DNA of 64,000 bases from assembly GCA_964609385.1 (NCBI GenBank), contig CAZSSM010000026.1, positions 14,372 through 78,371 on the forward strand, given 5' to 3'. The position numbers and the translations under genes were made by a program. Below, one piece after another: positions 17,045-26,617 of this stretch. Position 1 is the first letter of the stretch. Each line of letters opens with the position of its first letter. The stretch is from CAZSSM01 sp964609385. GTDB lineage: Bacteria > Planctomycetota > Planctomycetia > Isosphaerales > Isosphaeraceae. Below the pieces are notes generated by a model. The model ran no database searches. It had not been told where the DNA came from and worked only from the letters and a program-made list of their open reading frames with translations.

Positions 17045-19120
17045 TTATCGGTTGATGTTCGGATCACTCTCAGTGCCGTCAAAGATCGTTCGAATAGTGG
17101 TTTGATCGCGGAGTTCCTGGAGAACGCGCTTGAGGGCCTTGGTGCGCTTTTGCTGAGCGACGGCCTGTTTGACCTGGTCTTGGACCTCATGGAAGGGAGC
17201 GATGCGGGCGGGGGTCCGGCTGAGGATCCGGATGACGTGGAGGCTGGTCGGTCCCTCGATGACCGGGCTGACCTGACCGATGGGCAACTTTTGGAGGGCT
17301 TGGTTGATCGCCTCGACTTTGAATCCACCCAGGCTGGTCTCGCGACGCCAGCCATGATCGGTGTGGAGGCCATCGCTGTCGCGGGCGAGTTCTGCGAACT
17401 TCGCGCCTTGGGCGAGCTGGGCGATCCACGACTGGGCCAACTGATACGCCTCGGCCTCCGTGGTGTCTGAGCCAGGACCGAACTTGCACACCAATTCGTT
17501 CCAGACAACTTTGTCGGGTTCGGCGAACGTCGATCGGTGCTCGGCGTAGTGGGCCAGCAGTTCGGGCAACTGAGGTTGGGTTTCGGGTCGGATCCGAACC
17601 TGGAGGAAGAAGGCGATCAGTGTGTCATCCACGTAGCGCTGGTGGAGCGCCTTGAGCGATCGCGGACCGTCGCCCAGGGTGGCCTCCAACTCATAACGAT
17701 CGGTGACTTTATGCTCCTCGATCAGCTTCGGGATCTGCTGTTCCTCCCAATCCTGATTGATCTGCGCCAGGACCGGCTGGAGCAGATGTCGCTTGCCGAA
17801 CCGCTCCTCGACAGCTCGGAGGATCAGATGGCGGTCGACCAGGTCATGGAGCACCTGACCAGCCAACCGATTGATCAGTTGCGCGCGCTGGGTCAGGGGA
17901 AGGTTCTCAGGCAGGGGGCGATGGGCGATTCGGAAGGCGATCTCGCGATCCAACTGGCGTCGACTGATCGTCGCATGACCGACCCAGGCGACCGTCTCAT
18001 CGACGACGAGCGTGCTGGCTCCCGGAGATCGTAGGCTCATGTTCGTCGTTGTCGTTGTCGTCGTGCTGGCGGTCACGCGATGATGGTGATCGGCCCGGGA
18101 TCCGGGCCGAGAGGGTTCAGGGATCGCGACCGATCTGGCGATCGGTCGCGAGGTCTTGAATGAGGTCGGGGCCGATCCGGTGTCCGGATCGGCCTGGGTT
18201 TGGAAATCGAACTCGGGCAAAACGATCTCGGGTTCAGGTTCCGAGGCGTTCCCGGTCTCCGACGTCTCGGGCGGGGTCTCCGGTCCGGTTCGAGCGGGGG
18301 TCATCGGGAATTCCGGGAGCGGCGGCAGGTCGGGCAGCGACGAAGGGAGGATCGCCTCATCGGTGACCGGCTCGATCGAGCGCGGGGGGATCTCGTCGAT
18401 CGGTTCGGTCGGCGGCCCCATGTTGAAGTCGATCGGCGGCAGATCCCGATCGAGCGGCGTCGGCCCACTGTTCGTGGTCGAGGGGATCGTGCTGGCCGGG
18501 GTGTCGGTTGGATCGTTTGGCGCTGGGCTCGATCTGGTCGTCGAGGGCGTGGAGAGGTCGGGCAGATCGTTCATCAGGTCGGCCATCGGATCATCAGCCC
18601 AGGGGTCGGGAGTCGTTGTGGTCGACTCTGAGTCGACTCCGATCTCCGGGACAGTCGGTTCGATGATCGGTTCGGTCGCGGGCGAAAGGGTCGACGTCGT
18701 GGTCGTCTGGAACTCGGACCCGATCTCGAGCGGTCCAGAGGATGGCTCTGGGTTGGCGTTCCGACCGGAGATCTGAGGCGGAGGGATGACCTCCGTACCC
18801 TCCGCCACCGGAGCGAGGTTCGTTGACGACGGGGAATCGGTCGAACGGTGGTCGTCGCGAGCCAGCGCGCGGCGGACGACCTCGTCGGCATTGGAGGGCG
18901 GGACGAGCCCCGGTCGGGTGCTTCGGGGCGCGGTCTGGACGTACTGACCGGTCGGGTCGGTGGGATTGATGGTCGAATGCAGGTCGGGCACGGGGTCCAG
19001 GCCTACCGGCTGGTGGGCAGCCTGGCCATGGGGGCCCGTCAAGAGGGTCTGGTCGTGGGCGCAGCCGGCGATCGCGATGACCGCCAGCAGTCCCAGGCCG
19101 CCCCGGACGGATCGGCTCAT
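17045..19120 (-). CDS. lipoprotein parvulin-type peptidyl-prolyl isomerase with long disordered N-terminal half
   Basis: The 691-residue protein starts with a lipoprotein signal (LLAVIAIAGC) and should be anchored by its Cys. Residues to about 370 are Pro/Thr/Ser-rich and probably disordered, including a run of consecutive Thr. The second half resembles SurA/PrsA chaperones: a helical N-domain (VAWVGHATISRRQLDREIAF) and then a parvulin PpiC-like domain with GAKFAELARDSDG, LGGFKVEAINQALQKLPIGQVSPVI and SLHVIRILSR. It probably assists folding of exported proteins. ATG 19120 is preferred over 19147 because AAGGA lies 7 nt upstream and the lipobox is then at the right distance. The long linker is unusual for the family and may reach across the periplasm. 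Confidence 0.85.
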   Translation of the reverse strand: MSRSVRGGLGLLAVIAIAGCAHDQTLLTGPHGQAAHQPVGLDPVPDLHSTINPTDPTGQYVQTAPRSTRPGLVPPSNADEVVRRALARDDHRSTDSPSSTNLAPVAEGTEVIPPPQISGRNANPEPSSGPLEIGSEFQTTTTSTLSPATEPIIEPTVPEIGVDSESTTTTPDPWADDPMADLMNDLPDLSTPSTTRSSPAPNDPTDTPASTIPSTTNSGPTPLDRDLPPIDFNMGPPTEPIDEIPPRSIEPVTDEAILPSSLPDLPPLPEFPMTPARTGPETPPETSETGNASEPEPEIVLPEFDFQTQADPDTGSAPTSFKTSRPIARSVAIPEPSRPGSRADHHHRVTASTTTTTTTNMSLRSPGASTLVVDETVAWVGHATISRRQLDREIAFRIAHRPLPENLPLTQRAQLINRLAGQVLHDLVDRHLILRAVEERFGKRHLLQPVLAQINQDWEEQQIPKLIEEHKVTDRYELEATLGDGPRSLKALHQRYVDDTLIAFFLQVRIRPETQPQLPELLAHYAEHRSTFAEPDKVVWNELVCKFGPGSDTTEAEAYQLAQSWIAQLAQGAKFAELARDSDGLHTDHGWRRETSLGGFKVEAINQALQKLPIGQVSPVIEGPTSLHVIRILSRTPARIAPFHEVQDQVKQAVAQQKRTKALKRVLQELRDQTTIRTIFDGTESDPNINR

Positions 19121-19658
19121 ATCTCGGTCCTTGCACCTGTGGCCCAAGGCGCGACGCCTCCGAACGGGGTCCCCTGGCGAGACGTCGCGGGTCTCAATGG
19201 CGGTCGACGGGCCTCCGACGGGTCAGGGTGCCCGGGACGCCCGAACGGTCCTCGCTTCCCAGCGCCACGGTCGGAGCGAAGGAACACAGGGTTCCGGTCC
19301 AACCACGCGTCGCGTTTGAGGATCACCAAAGGGGGCCGGGCTCAGGGCGACTCAGGCCGAGAAGAGCGGCACGCTAGCCCGGCCTCGATGTTCCGACAAG
19401 GCGAATCGCCCTGCCTGTCGAAGGCTCGATGCTCTGGGCGGCGGGTTGTCCAGGGGACCGGTCCGGACTAGGATTCGTGGGACGACGTGCACACTTCAAG
19501 CACGCGATCAGTGAAGATCCAGAACCGGTGAACCGCGATCTCATCAGCCTGCTCGAAGTATTGGGCTCCATCTCCATCCCGCAGATCGGGTCGCGATTCG
19601 AATCGAGGTGATTCGGTTCCCGTCACCGAAGCGTTGCTCCAGGGGGTTCTGAAGGACG
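19121..19658. other. divergent intergenic region, 538 nt
   Basis: Lies between the divergent isomerase and mnmA genes. Small frames exist on both strands but none has a ribosome binding site or recognisable sequence. It presumably holds two promoters; nothing more can be said. Confidence 0.4.
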
Positions 19659-20765
19659 ATGGGCAGTCGTGTAGTCCTGGCGATGAGCGGCGGCGTCGAT
19701 AGTTCTGTCGCAGCGCACCTGTTGCAAGCTGAGGGTTTCGAGGTCATTGGGCTCTTCATGCGCACTGGAGCCCATGCCGAGACGCAGGAGCGTCGGGCCA
19801 AGACCTGTTGCAGTGCCAGCGACGCCCTGGACGCCCGCGCTGTGGCCGACCGCCTGGATATCCCCTTCTATGCCCTCGACTTCGAGGATGAGTTCTCCCG
19901 GATCAAGGACAATTTCGCCGACGAATATTTGGCCGGCCGGACCCCCAACCCTTGTGTCCTCTGCAATATCTGGCTCAAATTCGGCAAGCTCTGGAGCTAT
20001 GGACAGCAGGTCGGGGCCGACTTCGTGGCGACCGGCCACTATGCGCAGCTCAAGACCGCGCCCGATGGTTCGCTCCGAGTGGCTCGGGGAGTCGATCGGA
20101 CGAAGGACCAATCGTACGTCCTGTTCGGGCTGACTCCGGAGATCCTCAAGCACACGCGGTTCCCGGTCGGCAGTTATCCCAAAGAGGCGATCCGTGAGAT
20201 CGCCCGCGACCTCCGGTTGCCCGTCCACGACAAGCCGGACAGCCAAGAGATCTGCTTCGTGCCCGACGACGACTACCTCGGCTTCGTGCAAGGGCGTCGC
20301 CCCAGCATTGATACGACCGGTCCGCTGGTGGATGAGGACGGGACAGTCTTGGGCCAGCATCGCGGGATCGAGGCCTACACAATCGGGCAGCGCAAAGGAC
20401 TCGGCGTGGCTCTCGGAGAACCGCGCTACGTGGTGCAGATCGAGCCGGCCCAGAAGACCGTGCGGGTCGGTCGCCGCGCTGCGTTGGATCGTCCCGGGCT
20501 CCTGGCAACTCAATTCAACTGGCAGGGGTCGGTTCCAGATGGGGCGATCGACTGCTTGGCACAGATCCGGGCCCGTCACCGCGCGGTACCGGCCCGCGCT
20601 GAGCGCCAGGACGACGACCAGGTCCGGGTCCTCTTCGATGATCCTCAACCGGCCGTCGCGCCGGGCCAAGTGGTCACGCTCTATCAGGACGATCTCGTGA
20701 TGGGCGGCGGCTGGATTGAACGAGCCTTGTCGCCAGAGGATCTGTCGGTCGGCTCATTGCGGTGA
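19659..20765 (+). CDS. mnmA: tRNA-specific 2-thiouridylase MnmA
   Basis: Catalyses ATP-dependent 2-thiolation of the wobble uridine in tRNA-Lys, -Glu and -Gln. The 368-residue product has the PP-loop SGGVDSS (10-16), Cys102 in the NPCVLCN segment and Cys199 in SQEICFVP. These are the same positions as the catalytic cysteines of E. coli MnmA. Further family blocks are TGHYAQL, RTKDQSYVLFGL and YTIGQRKGLGV. AAGGA lies only 2 nt before the ATG, a short spacing, but the N-terminus matches the family start. It is monocistronic as far as can be seen. Confidence 0.96.
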   Translation: MGSRVVLAMSGGVDSSVAAHLLQAEGFEVIGLFMRTGAHAETQERRAKTCCSASDALDARAVADRLDIPFYALDFEDEFSRIKDNFADEYLAGRTPNPCVLCNIWLKFGKLWSYGQQVGADFVATGHYAQLKTAPDGSLRVARGVDRTKDQSYVLFGLTPEILKHTRFPVGSYPKEAIREIARDLRLPVHDKPDSQEICFVPDDDYLGFVQGRRPSIDTTGPLVDEDGTVLGQHRGIEAYTIGQRKGLGVALGEPRYVVQIEPAQKTVRVGRRAALDRPGLLATQFNWQGSVPDGAIDCLAQIRARHRAVPARAERQDDDQVRVLFDDPQPAVAPGQVVTLYQDDLVMGGGWIERALSPEDLSVGSLR

Positions 20766-21025
20766 TCGCGATCTAGGGTAGAAGGGCCGTCTAGAGACGT
20801 GTCTCCGGTTCGATCTCGATATGGGGCGCGTCGTGTGGACGTGTTACACTCGGTCGTCTCGGTTGTGGCATGCCGTGCACCTGCGTGGGGCCCTTTGATT
20901 GGCATTTGTCGGGCGACTAAGCCGGCGGCCTGGTCCCTGGACCTGAAACGGGTTTTCCGTTTCGGGCGGGCCGTGACCGTGCCGTCTTCCCCGACTTTCT
21001 GGATCGCTCGAACCCTCATCACGCC

Positions 21026-22351
21026 ATGGCATACGTTAGTCTGATCGTCCCCAAGTACCGGAGACACGCGCTGCCCCGCCAGACCTTTGAGGAGGTCATG
21101 ACGGTCTTGTCCGAGGCGGGACATCGCGTCGAGGCGGTGCTGGCGATCGATCGGCGTGACGAGATGGATTTCTGGGACGGACCGAGAGCATCGACTCCTG
21201 CGGGCGGCCAACCAGACGATCCGCCTCGGAATGCGGTCGAGCCGCGAATCGTTTACGGCGAGGATCGAGGCTTGGCCTCGGCGGTCGTCGAGGGCCTGCG
21301 TCGTGGTTCGGAACAAGCCGATGCGGTGCTGATCTACGACCTGACCCGAGGCTATTGTCCCAAGACGGTCGTTCCCATGCTGGAGGCGTTGGATGAGGGG
21401 CGGGCCGATGTGGTGGTTGCCAGTCGTGCCTTGATGATCCAGCGCGATCCGGTCCGTCGACGCTCAATCCGTCGTGGCCTGATTGCGCGGGTGGCTCAAG
21501 TGGTGCGGCGGATCATCGGGACCGGCGATCCGCTCAGCGGATTGGTCGGCCTGAGCCGTTCGGCGGTCAACGAGGCCTTGCCGACGTTCCGGCCGGTCGG
21601 CGAGGCGTTCCTGGTCGAGGTCTTGGCACGAACCGACCGACACCGGATGCTCGATGTCCCGGCCCAGTTCGATCGACGCAAACTGCACCGACCCCCGCGG
21701 ACCGGTCTCTCCGAACTTCGTGTGCTCAAGCGGGTTGCCGACGATCGCTTCGGCAACGTCTCTCGGCTGATCCAGTTCTGCGTCGTCGGGGCCTCGGGCA
21801 CGGTCTTCGACCTGACCACCTACGCGATCCTGCTCTGGTTGCTGGACGCCTCGCCTTTAGCCGGACGCGCGGTGCTGGGCACTGGCGGAGCCTTGACCTG
21901 GGATCTGGTCGTCGCTCGAGGCTTGGCCATCGGCGTCGGTCTGACCTGGAACTTCACGCTCAACCGGCTGGCCACCTTCAGCTATGCCAAGTCTGGCTCG
22001 ATGCTCCGCCAGTACTTGCTTTATTTGGTCAGCAACTCGATTGGTGTCACGATCAGCCTGATGGTCTGTTTCTGGCTGACGATCTCCTCGACGTTCTTCG
22101 CCGCGCACAACCTGACGGCAGCGGCCGTGGGGATCGTGGCCGGAACTGGATTCAACTTCATGATGGCGCGGTACGTGGTCTTCCGACACATCCAGCCGCC
22201 TTCGGTCGTGCCCGCCGAGGGAGCGATTCTCGAGGAAGTCGACGCGTCCGTCGATCCCATCGAGGAGGCCCCTCCTGGAACGGAGCCGATGCCCTTGAAA
22301 GCCGGGTCCAAAGCGACCGATCCGGTCAATGCCGCGACGCCCCGATCCTGA
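21026..22351 (+). CDS. glycosyltransferase 2-like domain fused to GtrA-type membrane domain
   Basis: The 441-residue protein has an N-terminal domain (about 1-245) resembling dolichol-phosphate-sugar synthases: VSLIVPKYRR, VYGEDRGLASAVVEGLRRG, VVVASRAL and DPLSGLVGLSR. Residues about 250-395 are a GtrA-like domain with four membrane helices (LIQFCVVGASGTVFDLTTYA, then LTWNFTLNRLATFSY and GTGFNFMMARYVVFR). Such fusions usually make or flip a polyprenyl-phosphate sugar for envelope glycans. The usual acidic DxD of the GT2 site is replaced by IYDLTRGY, leaving one Asp, so activity may differ. No ribosome binding site is obvious at the ATG. Confidence 0.85.
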   Translation: MAYVSLIVPKYRRHALPRQTFEEVMTVLSEAGHRVEAVLAIDRRDEMDFWDGPRASTPAGGQPDDPPRNAVEPRIVYGEDRGLASAVVEGLRRGSEQADAVLIYDLTRGYCPKTVVPMLEALDEGRADVVVASRALMIQRDPVRRRSIRRGLIARVAQVVRRIIGTGDPLSGLVGLSRSAVNEALPTFRPVGEAFLVEVLARTDRHRMLDVPAQFDRRKLHRPPRTGLSELRVLKRVADDRFGNVSRLIQFCVVGASGTVFDLTTYAILLWLLDASPLAGRAVLGTGGALTWDLVVARGLAIGVGLTWNFTLNRLATFSYAKSGSMLRQYLLYLVSNSIGVTISLMVCFWLTISSTFFAAHNLTAAAVGIVAGTGFNFMMARYVVFRHIQPPSVVPAEGAILEEVDASVDPIEEAPPGTEPMPLKAGSKATDPVNAATPRS

Positions 22352-22912
22352 GCGACGACTCCAATGGGGCCCTTCAGAATGAACGGCCTCGACCGATCGC
22401 TCGGGACCCATTGCCCCGTTCTCAACAGGTTGTGATGTGTCTGCGATTCAGTTCGGTTGCGAAGCGGTCGCCCCGAGTTGCGTTCCGACCTCATGGTCGA
22501 TGACATCTTTGGGTCGAATCAAATTCGTAAGCTAGAGTTGGGACGCGATGAGCCCACCTCAGGGGTTTGCGGTGTTTCGTCCGCATCACGCTGAGGACGA
22601 CCAGGAGCAGGTCGGATGGCTTGGGATCCTCGGATCGCCGGGCTGGGCATGGTTCCGAAAGATCGTTCGCTGGGTGTGAGGCGGATCCGGTCGTGATCGC
22701 ATCGCGCTGACTTTGTTGCCGTGACAGAGACCGAGGCGGGGACGATCGTCCTGCTCGGTCGTCTGTAGCAACGTTGGTGCGGTCCGAAATGAGACGGTCG
22801 GTATTCGATGTCCCACCGACGGAACGGCCCCGGATCCGATGGGGGATCGGGCGTGCCGGTCCGTTCGGAACGAACGCCCGTGGGCAGGTCGGACCCCCCA
22901 AGAGGACCTGAG
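22352..22912. other. intergenic region, 561 nt
   Basis: No convincing gene. A 43-codon frame at 22548-22679 (plus) starts MSPPQGF and ends in a Trp-rich FRKIVRWV. It has a weak purine-rich upstream region and no recognised relatives, so I leave it as a possibility only. Confidence 0.3.
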
Positions 22913-23425
22913 ATGCCACGTACGTGCCAACGCAAAACCAAGAAGACCCCTGCCGGACGTCCTAAGGTCGAGGCTGAAACCAATCCGTCGGCCGACGAGA
23001 TTCGGATCACCCGACCTGACTCCGACTCGATCCACGACGACGAGATCGGTTCAGTGGTCGATCCGGACGTCGATGGCGAGCCGATCGAAGAGTGGATCGA
23101 TCAACGGGCCAGCGCCCAGGCCAGTCGCGCCGCCCAGGCACGCAGCCGGAGCGGTCGCCGACACGGAGTCGATCCGACCACCTGCGAACGCCAATATTCC
23201 AACCCCGAGATCGAGTTCATGATGGCCATGGAAGACTATAAGCGACGCAGTGGTCGGCTCTTCCCGACCTGGAGCGAGGTGCTTGAGGTCGTCGTCGGTC
23301 TGGGCTACTCCAAAGAGGTGGCTCCGGCCGCCGACCCGGCCGGTTCAGCCATCTGCAAGCTCAGCGAGCAGGTCTCGACCTTCGAGGACATGCCGACCGA
23401 GACGCCCCAGTCGGCCGTCGGCTGA
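22913..23425 (+). CDS. conserved small protein of unknown function
   Basis: The 170-residue product has a basic N-terminus (RTCQRKTKKTPAGRP), an acidic middle and a compact C-terminal block: YSNPEIEFMMAMEDYKRRSG, then RLFPTWSEVLEVVVGLGYSK. That block looks like a folded helical module. I recall similar segments in planctomycete hypothetical proteins, but no function. The ATG at 22913 is chosen over 22808 because GAGGA lies 5 nt upstream and the earlier frame is low-complexity. No membrane segment or enzyme motif is seen. A nucleic-acid-binding role would fit the basic tail but is speculation. Confidence 0.65.
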   Translation: MPRTCQRKTKKTPAGRPKVEAETNPSADEIRITRPDSDSIHDDEIGSVVDPDVDGEPIEEWIDQRASAQASRAAQARSRSGRRHGVDPTTCERQYSNPEIEFMMAMEDYKRRSGRLFPTWSEVLEVVVGLGYSKEVAPAADPAGSAICKLSEQVSTFEDMPTETPQSAVG

Positions 23426-23732
23426 GTCGACGGTCGTCGTCGCAAGGTGTTCTCATGGTCTCGATCCCAACGCGCCCGCCGCGCGTTGACGGGGCCGTGG
23501 ACGCGCGAATAATGATGCCGGGACATCCGGGCGTCGCGGTCTTTCGGGACCGATCCCCTCGGATCCCCGTGCCATCAAGGGTTGTGAAGGGCTGACATTG
23601 ACGATCAGCCCGACGCCATGTGGAACGTCCGTGCCCGTCCACCTGGGCATGGACATCCCGGTCACGCCCCTCAATTTGTCCCGCCGCGCCACCTGGGAGG
23701 ACCCGGATCGGCCCGCGCCAGATCCGGAGTCC
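23426..23732. other. intergenic region before gltX, 307 nt
   Basis: The gltX frame stays open back to 23598, but that extension carries no conserved sequence. No other gene or RNA was recognised. Confidence 0.4.
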
Positions 23733-25298
23733 ATGGTCCGAATGATGAGCACCTCAGATAATCCATCCTCGGTCGTTCGAACCCGGTTCGCACCCAGTCC
23801 GACCGGGTTCCTGCACATCGGCGGCGTCCGCACCGCACTGTTTAACTGGCTGACGGCCCGTCACCACGGCGGCCAGTTCATCCTCCGGATCGACGACACC
23901 GACCAGCAACGCAACGTTGAGGAGGCTGTCGCCTACATCCTCGACGGGTTCCGCTGGCTGGGCATGGACTGGGACGAGGGCCCCGAAGTCGACGGGCCGC
24001 ACGCGCCTTATTATCAATCCCAACGCGGATCGCTCTATCAAGCCGCCCTGGAACGCTTGATCGCTGGGGGCTACGTCTACCGCGACTACTCCACCGACGA
24101 CGAGCGCAAGGCGATGCGGGAGAGCGCTGAGCGGGAGAAACGCGCGTTCCGATTCCGCAATCCGAACTACACTGAGGCCCAGTTGGCCGGATTCGAAGCC
24201 GAGGGACGACCCTTCGCCTGGCGGTTCGTCGTGCCGCCGGACCGCGACCTGGTCCTGGATGATCTGGTTCGCGGTGAGGTGCCGGTCAACACCCGCGATG
24301 TGGCCGATTTCGTGGTCGCCCGCGCCGACGGCTCACCGCTCTACAACTTCGCCTCGGTCGTCGACGACGCCGAGATGGCGATCACCCACGTGATTCGCGC
24401 CGAAGAGCACCTCAACAACACCTTCCCCCAGATCCTGCTCTTCGAGGCCCTGGGATACACACTGCCCCGCTTCGCACATGTCCCTTTCGTCGCCAAGCCG
24501 GGCACCAAAAAGAAGATGTCCAAACGCGACGGCTTCCCAACCGGTCCGGACGGCAAGCCGGATCCCGACGCCGACCCGGCCGACAACTTCACCAACCTAG
24601 CCTACTACCGCGAGCGCGGGTATCTGGCCGTCGCACTGATGAACTATCTAGCGCGTCTGGGTTGGAGTTATGATGACAAGCAAGAGCTCTTCGGTCGCGA
24701 CGAGCTGATCGAGAAGTTCGACTTGGATCGCGTGATCGACTCGCCGGCGGCCCATGACGAGGACAAGCTCTTCTGGATTCAGGGCGAGAAGATGCGGGAC
24801 CTGGCCGACGACGCGAAGGTCGACGGCGTCCTGCCCTATCTCATCCGCGAGGGTCTGGTCGGCGAGTCGCCGGATGAGCCAACCCGCCAGCGGATCTTGG
24901 CCGTCATCGCCGCCCTGAGCGATCGACTCAAGACCTTCCCCGATATCCTCAACCTGGGACGATTTTTCTTCCAGACGACCGACCAGATCACGTACGAGCC
25001 CAAGGCCGTCGACAAACGGCTCAAGAAGGAGGGCGTATCGGAGATCCTGGAGCGATTCGACGCCGTTCTGGCTGAGGTCGAGCCGTTCCAGGAGGCGCAT
25101 CTGGAATCGGTCGTCCACTCCGAGGCCGAATCGCTGGGTGCGGGCATGGGTAAGGTCGTCAACGCGATTCGGGTCGCCGTCACCGGCCAGGGTGTTGGGC
25201 CGGGCCTCTACGAATGTCTGGTCATCTTGGGCCGGCAGGAATGCCGTGATAGGATAGCCCGCACGCGAGCGATGCTGCAGGACGCCTCCAAAGCCTGA
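23733..25298 (+). CDS. gltX: glutamyl-tRNA synthetase
   Basis: Class I synthetase that charges tRNA-Glu. The conserved N-terminus RTRFAPSPTGFLHIGGVRTA holds the HIGH-type motif (HIGG, normal for this family). KKKMSKRDG is the KMSKS-type loop, and between them are FILRIDDTD, YNFASVVDDAEM and ITHVIRAEEHL. At 521 residues it is slightly longer than usual because of an insert after KMSKRDG (TGPDGKPDPDADPADNFTNL). The start is one of ATG 23733, 23742 or 23745; GGAG lies just before 23733. A longer frame from 23598 is less likely. The C-terminal anticodon-binding part is intact. Confidence 0.95.
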   Translation: MVRMMSTSDNPSSVVRTRFAPSPTGFLHIGGVRTALFNWLTARHHGGQFILRIDDTDQQRNVEEAVAYILDGFRWLGMDWDEGPEVDGPHAPYYQSQRGSLYQAALERLIAGGYVYRDYSTDDERKAMRESAEREKRAFRFRNPNYTEAQLAGFEAEGRPFAWRFVVPPDRDLVLDDLVRGEVPVNTRDVADFVVARADGSPLYNFASVVDDAEMAITHVIRAEEHLNNTFPQILLFEALGYTLPRFAHVPFVAKPGTKKKMSKRDGFPTGPDGKPDPDADPADNFTNLAYYRERGYLAVALMNYLARLGWSYDDKQELFGRDELIEKFDLDRVIDSPAAHDEDKLFWIQGEKMRDLADDAKVDGVLPYLIREGLVGESPDEPTRQRILAVIAALSDRLKTFPDILNLGRFFFQTTDQITYEPKAVDKRLKKEGVSEILERFDAVLAEVEPFQEAHLESVVHSEAESLGAGMGKVVNAIRVAVTGQGVGPGLYECLVILGRQECRDRIARTRAMLQDASKA

Positions 25299-25581
25299 GC
25301 ATCAGCTCGGCTGAGCCGGCCGGCCCCACTTCGACGGGGCCTCCGCCTTCCCATCTCGGCTCCGCCACCTCCCCGACGATCCGTCGCCCCCTTGACGCAT
25401 CCCGAAATCCGTCGGGACGCCCTGGACCTCGACGTGTCGAGGACGGCCGGTCCTCCTTCGTCGAGGCCGTAGACGCCCGGATCGAGCTGAGCCTCGGCTG
25501 GCCACGCGCCGTTGAGACCGGCATGGTCGCGATAGGGACGAAGTGAGTCACACGGATCACACCACATTCGAGGAAATGTGC

Positions 25582-26484
25582 ATGTCTTTGCTTGTTGTCG
25601 GTTCGATTGCCCTGGACTCGGTCGAGACGCCCCACGGCACCGCGCACGACGCATTGGGCGGCTCGGCCACCTACTTCTCATACGCGGCGAGCTACTTCAC
25701 CCCCGTCCGACTGGTCGGCGTCGTCGGTGAGGACTTCCCAACCGAGCATCGTCAACTCCTTGAGGGGCGTCAGGTCGACACCACCGGCCTGATCGTCGAG
25801 ACCGGTGGAAAAACGTTCCGATGGCGAGGTAAATACCAAGGAGACATGAATGAAGCTGATACCTTGGAAGTCCATCTCAATGTCCTTGGTACCTTCGACC
25901 CCGAGCTGCCCGTGTCCTACACCGACACCCCCTATGTTTTCCTGGCCAACGGGAGCCCGGTTGCTCAGTTAAAGACGCGACGGCAGACTCCGCAAGCGAA
26001 GCTCGTCGTCGCCGACACGATGAACCTCTGGATCGAGACGGCCCGCGACGAGTTGCTCGAATTGCTCGGTGAGGTCGACGGCTTGGTCCTCAACGACGGC
26101 GAGGCGCGGATGCTCACCGAGCGGGTCAACCTCGTTCGTGCCGGCGAAGCGATCCTCGAACTCGGCCCGAAGTTCGTCATCATCAAGAAGGGCGAGCACG
26201 GCGCGTTGTTCCTCAGCCGGGAGGAGACCTTCACGATGCCGGCCTTCCCACTGGGCGATGTTGTCGATCCCACCGGTGCTGGCGACAGTTTCGCCGGCGG
26301 ATTCATGGGCTATCTCGCCGCCGCCGACCGCAGCGACCAGGCCTCCTTCCGGACCGCCATGGCCTACGGAACCATCCTCGCCAGCTTCAACGTCCAGGAC
26401 TTCAGCCTCCGCTGCTTCCAGCGCACCCAACGCGAGCAGATCGACGAGCGACTCGCCATGTTCCGCTCCATGATGGCCTTCTGA
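25582..26484 (+). CDS. PfkB-family sugar/nucleoside kinase
   Basis: A 300-residue ribokinase-fold enzyme that phosphorylates a sugar or nucleoside with ATP. It begins LLVVGSIALDSVETP and has the substrate-binding GGSATYFSYAASYF. The C-terminal signature DPTGAGDSFAGGFMGYLAA includes the catalytic Asp of GAGD. The start ATG 25582 is supported by GAGGA 7 nt upstream; the frame is open to 25543. Substrate cannot be read from sequence; adenosine-kinase-like and sugar kinases are both possible. It contrasts with the PfkB-like gene at 57429-58583, which lacks the catalytic Asp. Confidence 0.93.
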   Translation: MSLLVVGSIALDSVETPHGTAHDALGGSATYFSYAASYFTPVRLVGVVGEDFPTEHRQLLEGRQVDTTGLIVETGGKTFRWRGKYQGDMNEADTLEVHLNVLGTFDPELPVSYTDTPYVFLANGSPVAQLKTRRQTPQAKLVVADTMNLWIETARDELLELLGEVDGLVLNDGEARMLTERVNLVRAGEAILELGPKFVIIKKGEHGALFLSREETFTMPAFPLGDVVDPTGAGDSFAGGFMGYLAAADRSDQASFRTAMAYGTILASFNVQDFSLRCFQRTQREQIDERLAMFRSMMAF

Positions 26485-26617
26485 TTCGTTCTTTGCTTGA
26501 TAAATTTTATGTGATTAATCGGCTGACTATTTTGCGTTCTGCGGTCAGATCTCGATGCCGCGATCTGCTTGACCCACTCGTCCAGTCTGTCGTCATCCGA
26601 CGAGGAGGTTCGATCTC

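Noticed and set aside
18040..18075. GTCGTTGTCGTTGTCGTC repeat considered as a regulatory repeat
   Set aside because: It encodes the Thr run in the disordered spacer of the isomerase and is simple codon repetition.
20764..20773. GATCGCGATC palindrome after mnmA, considered as an operator
   Set aside because: GATCG/CGATC strings are very frequent throughout this sequence, so a single 10-bp palindrome is not informative.
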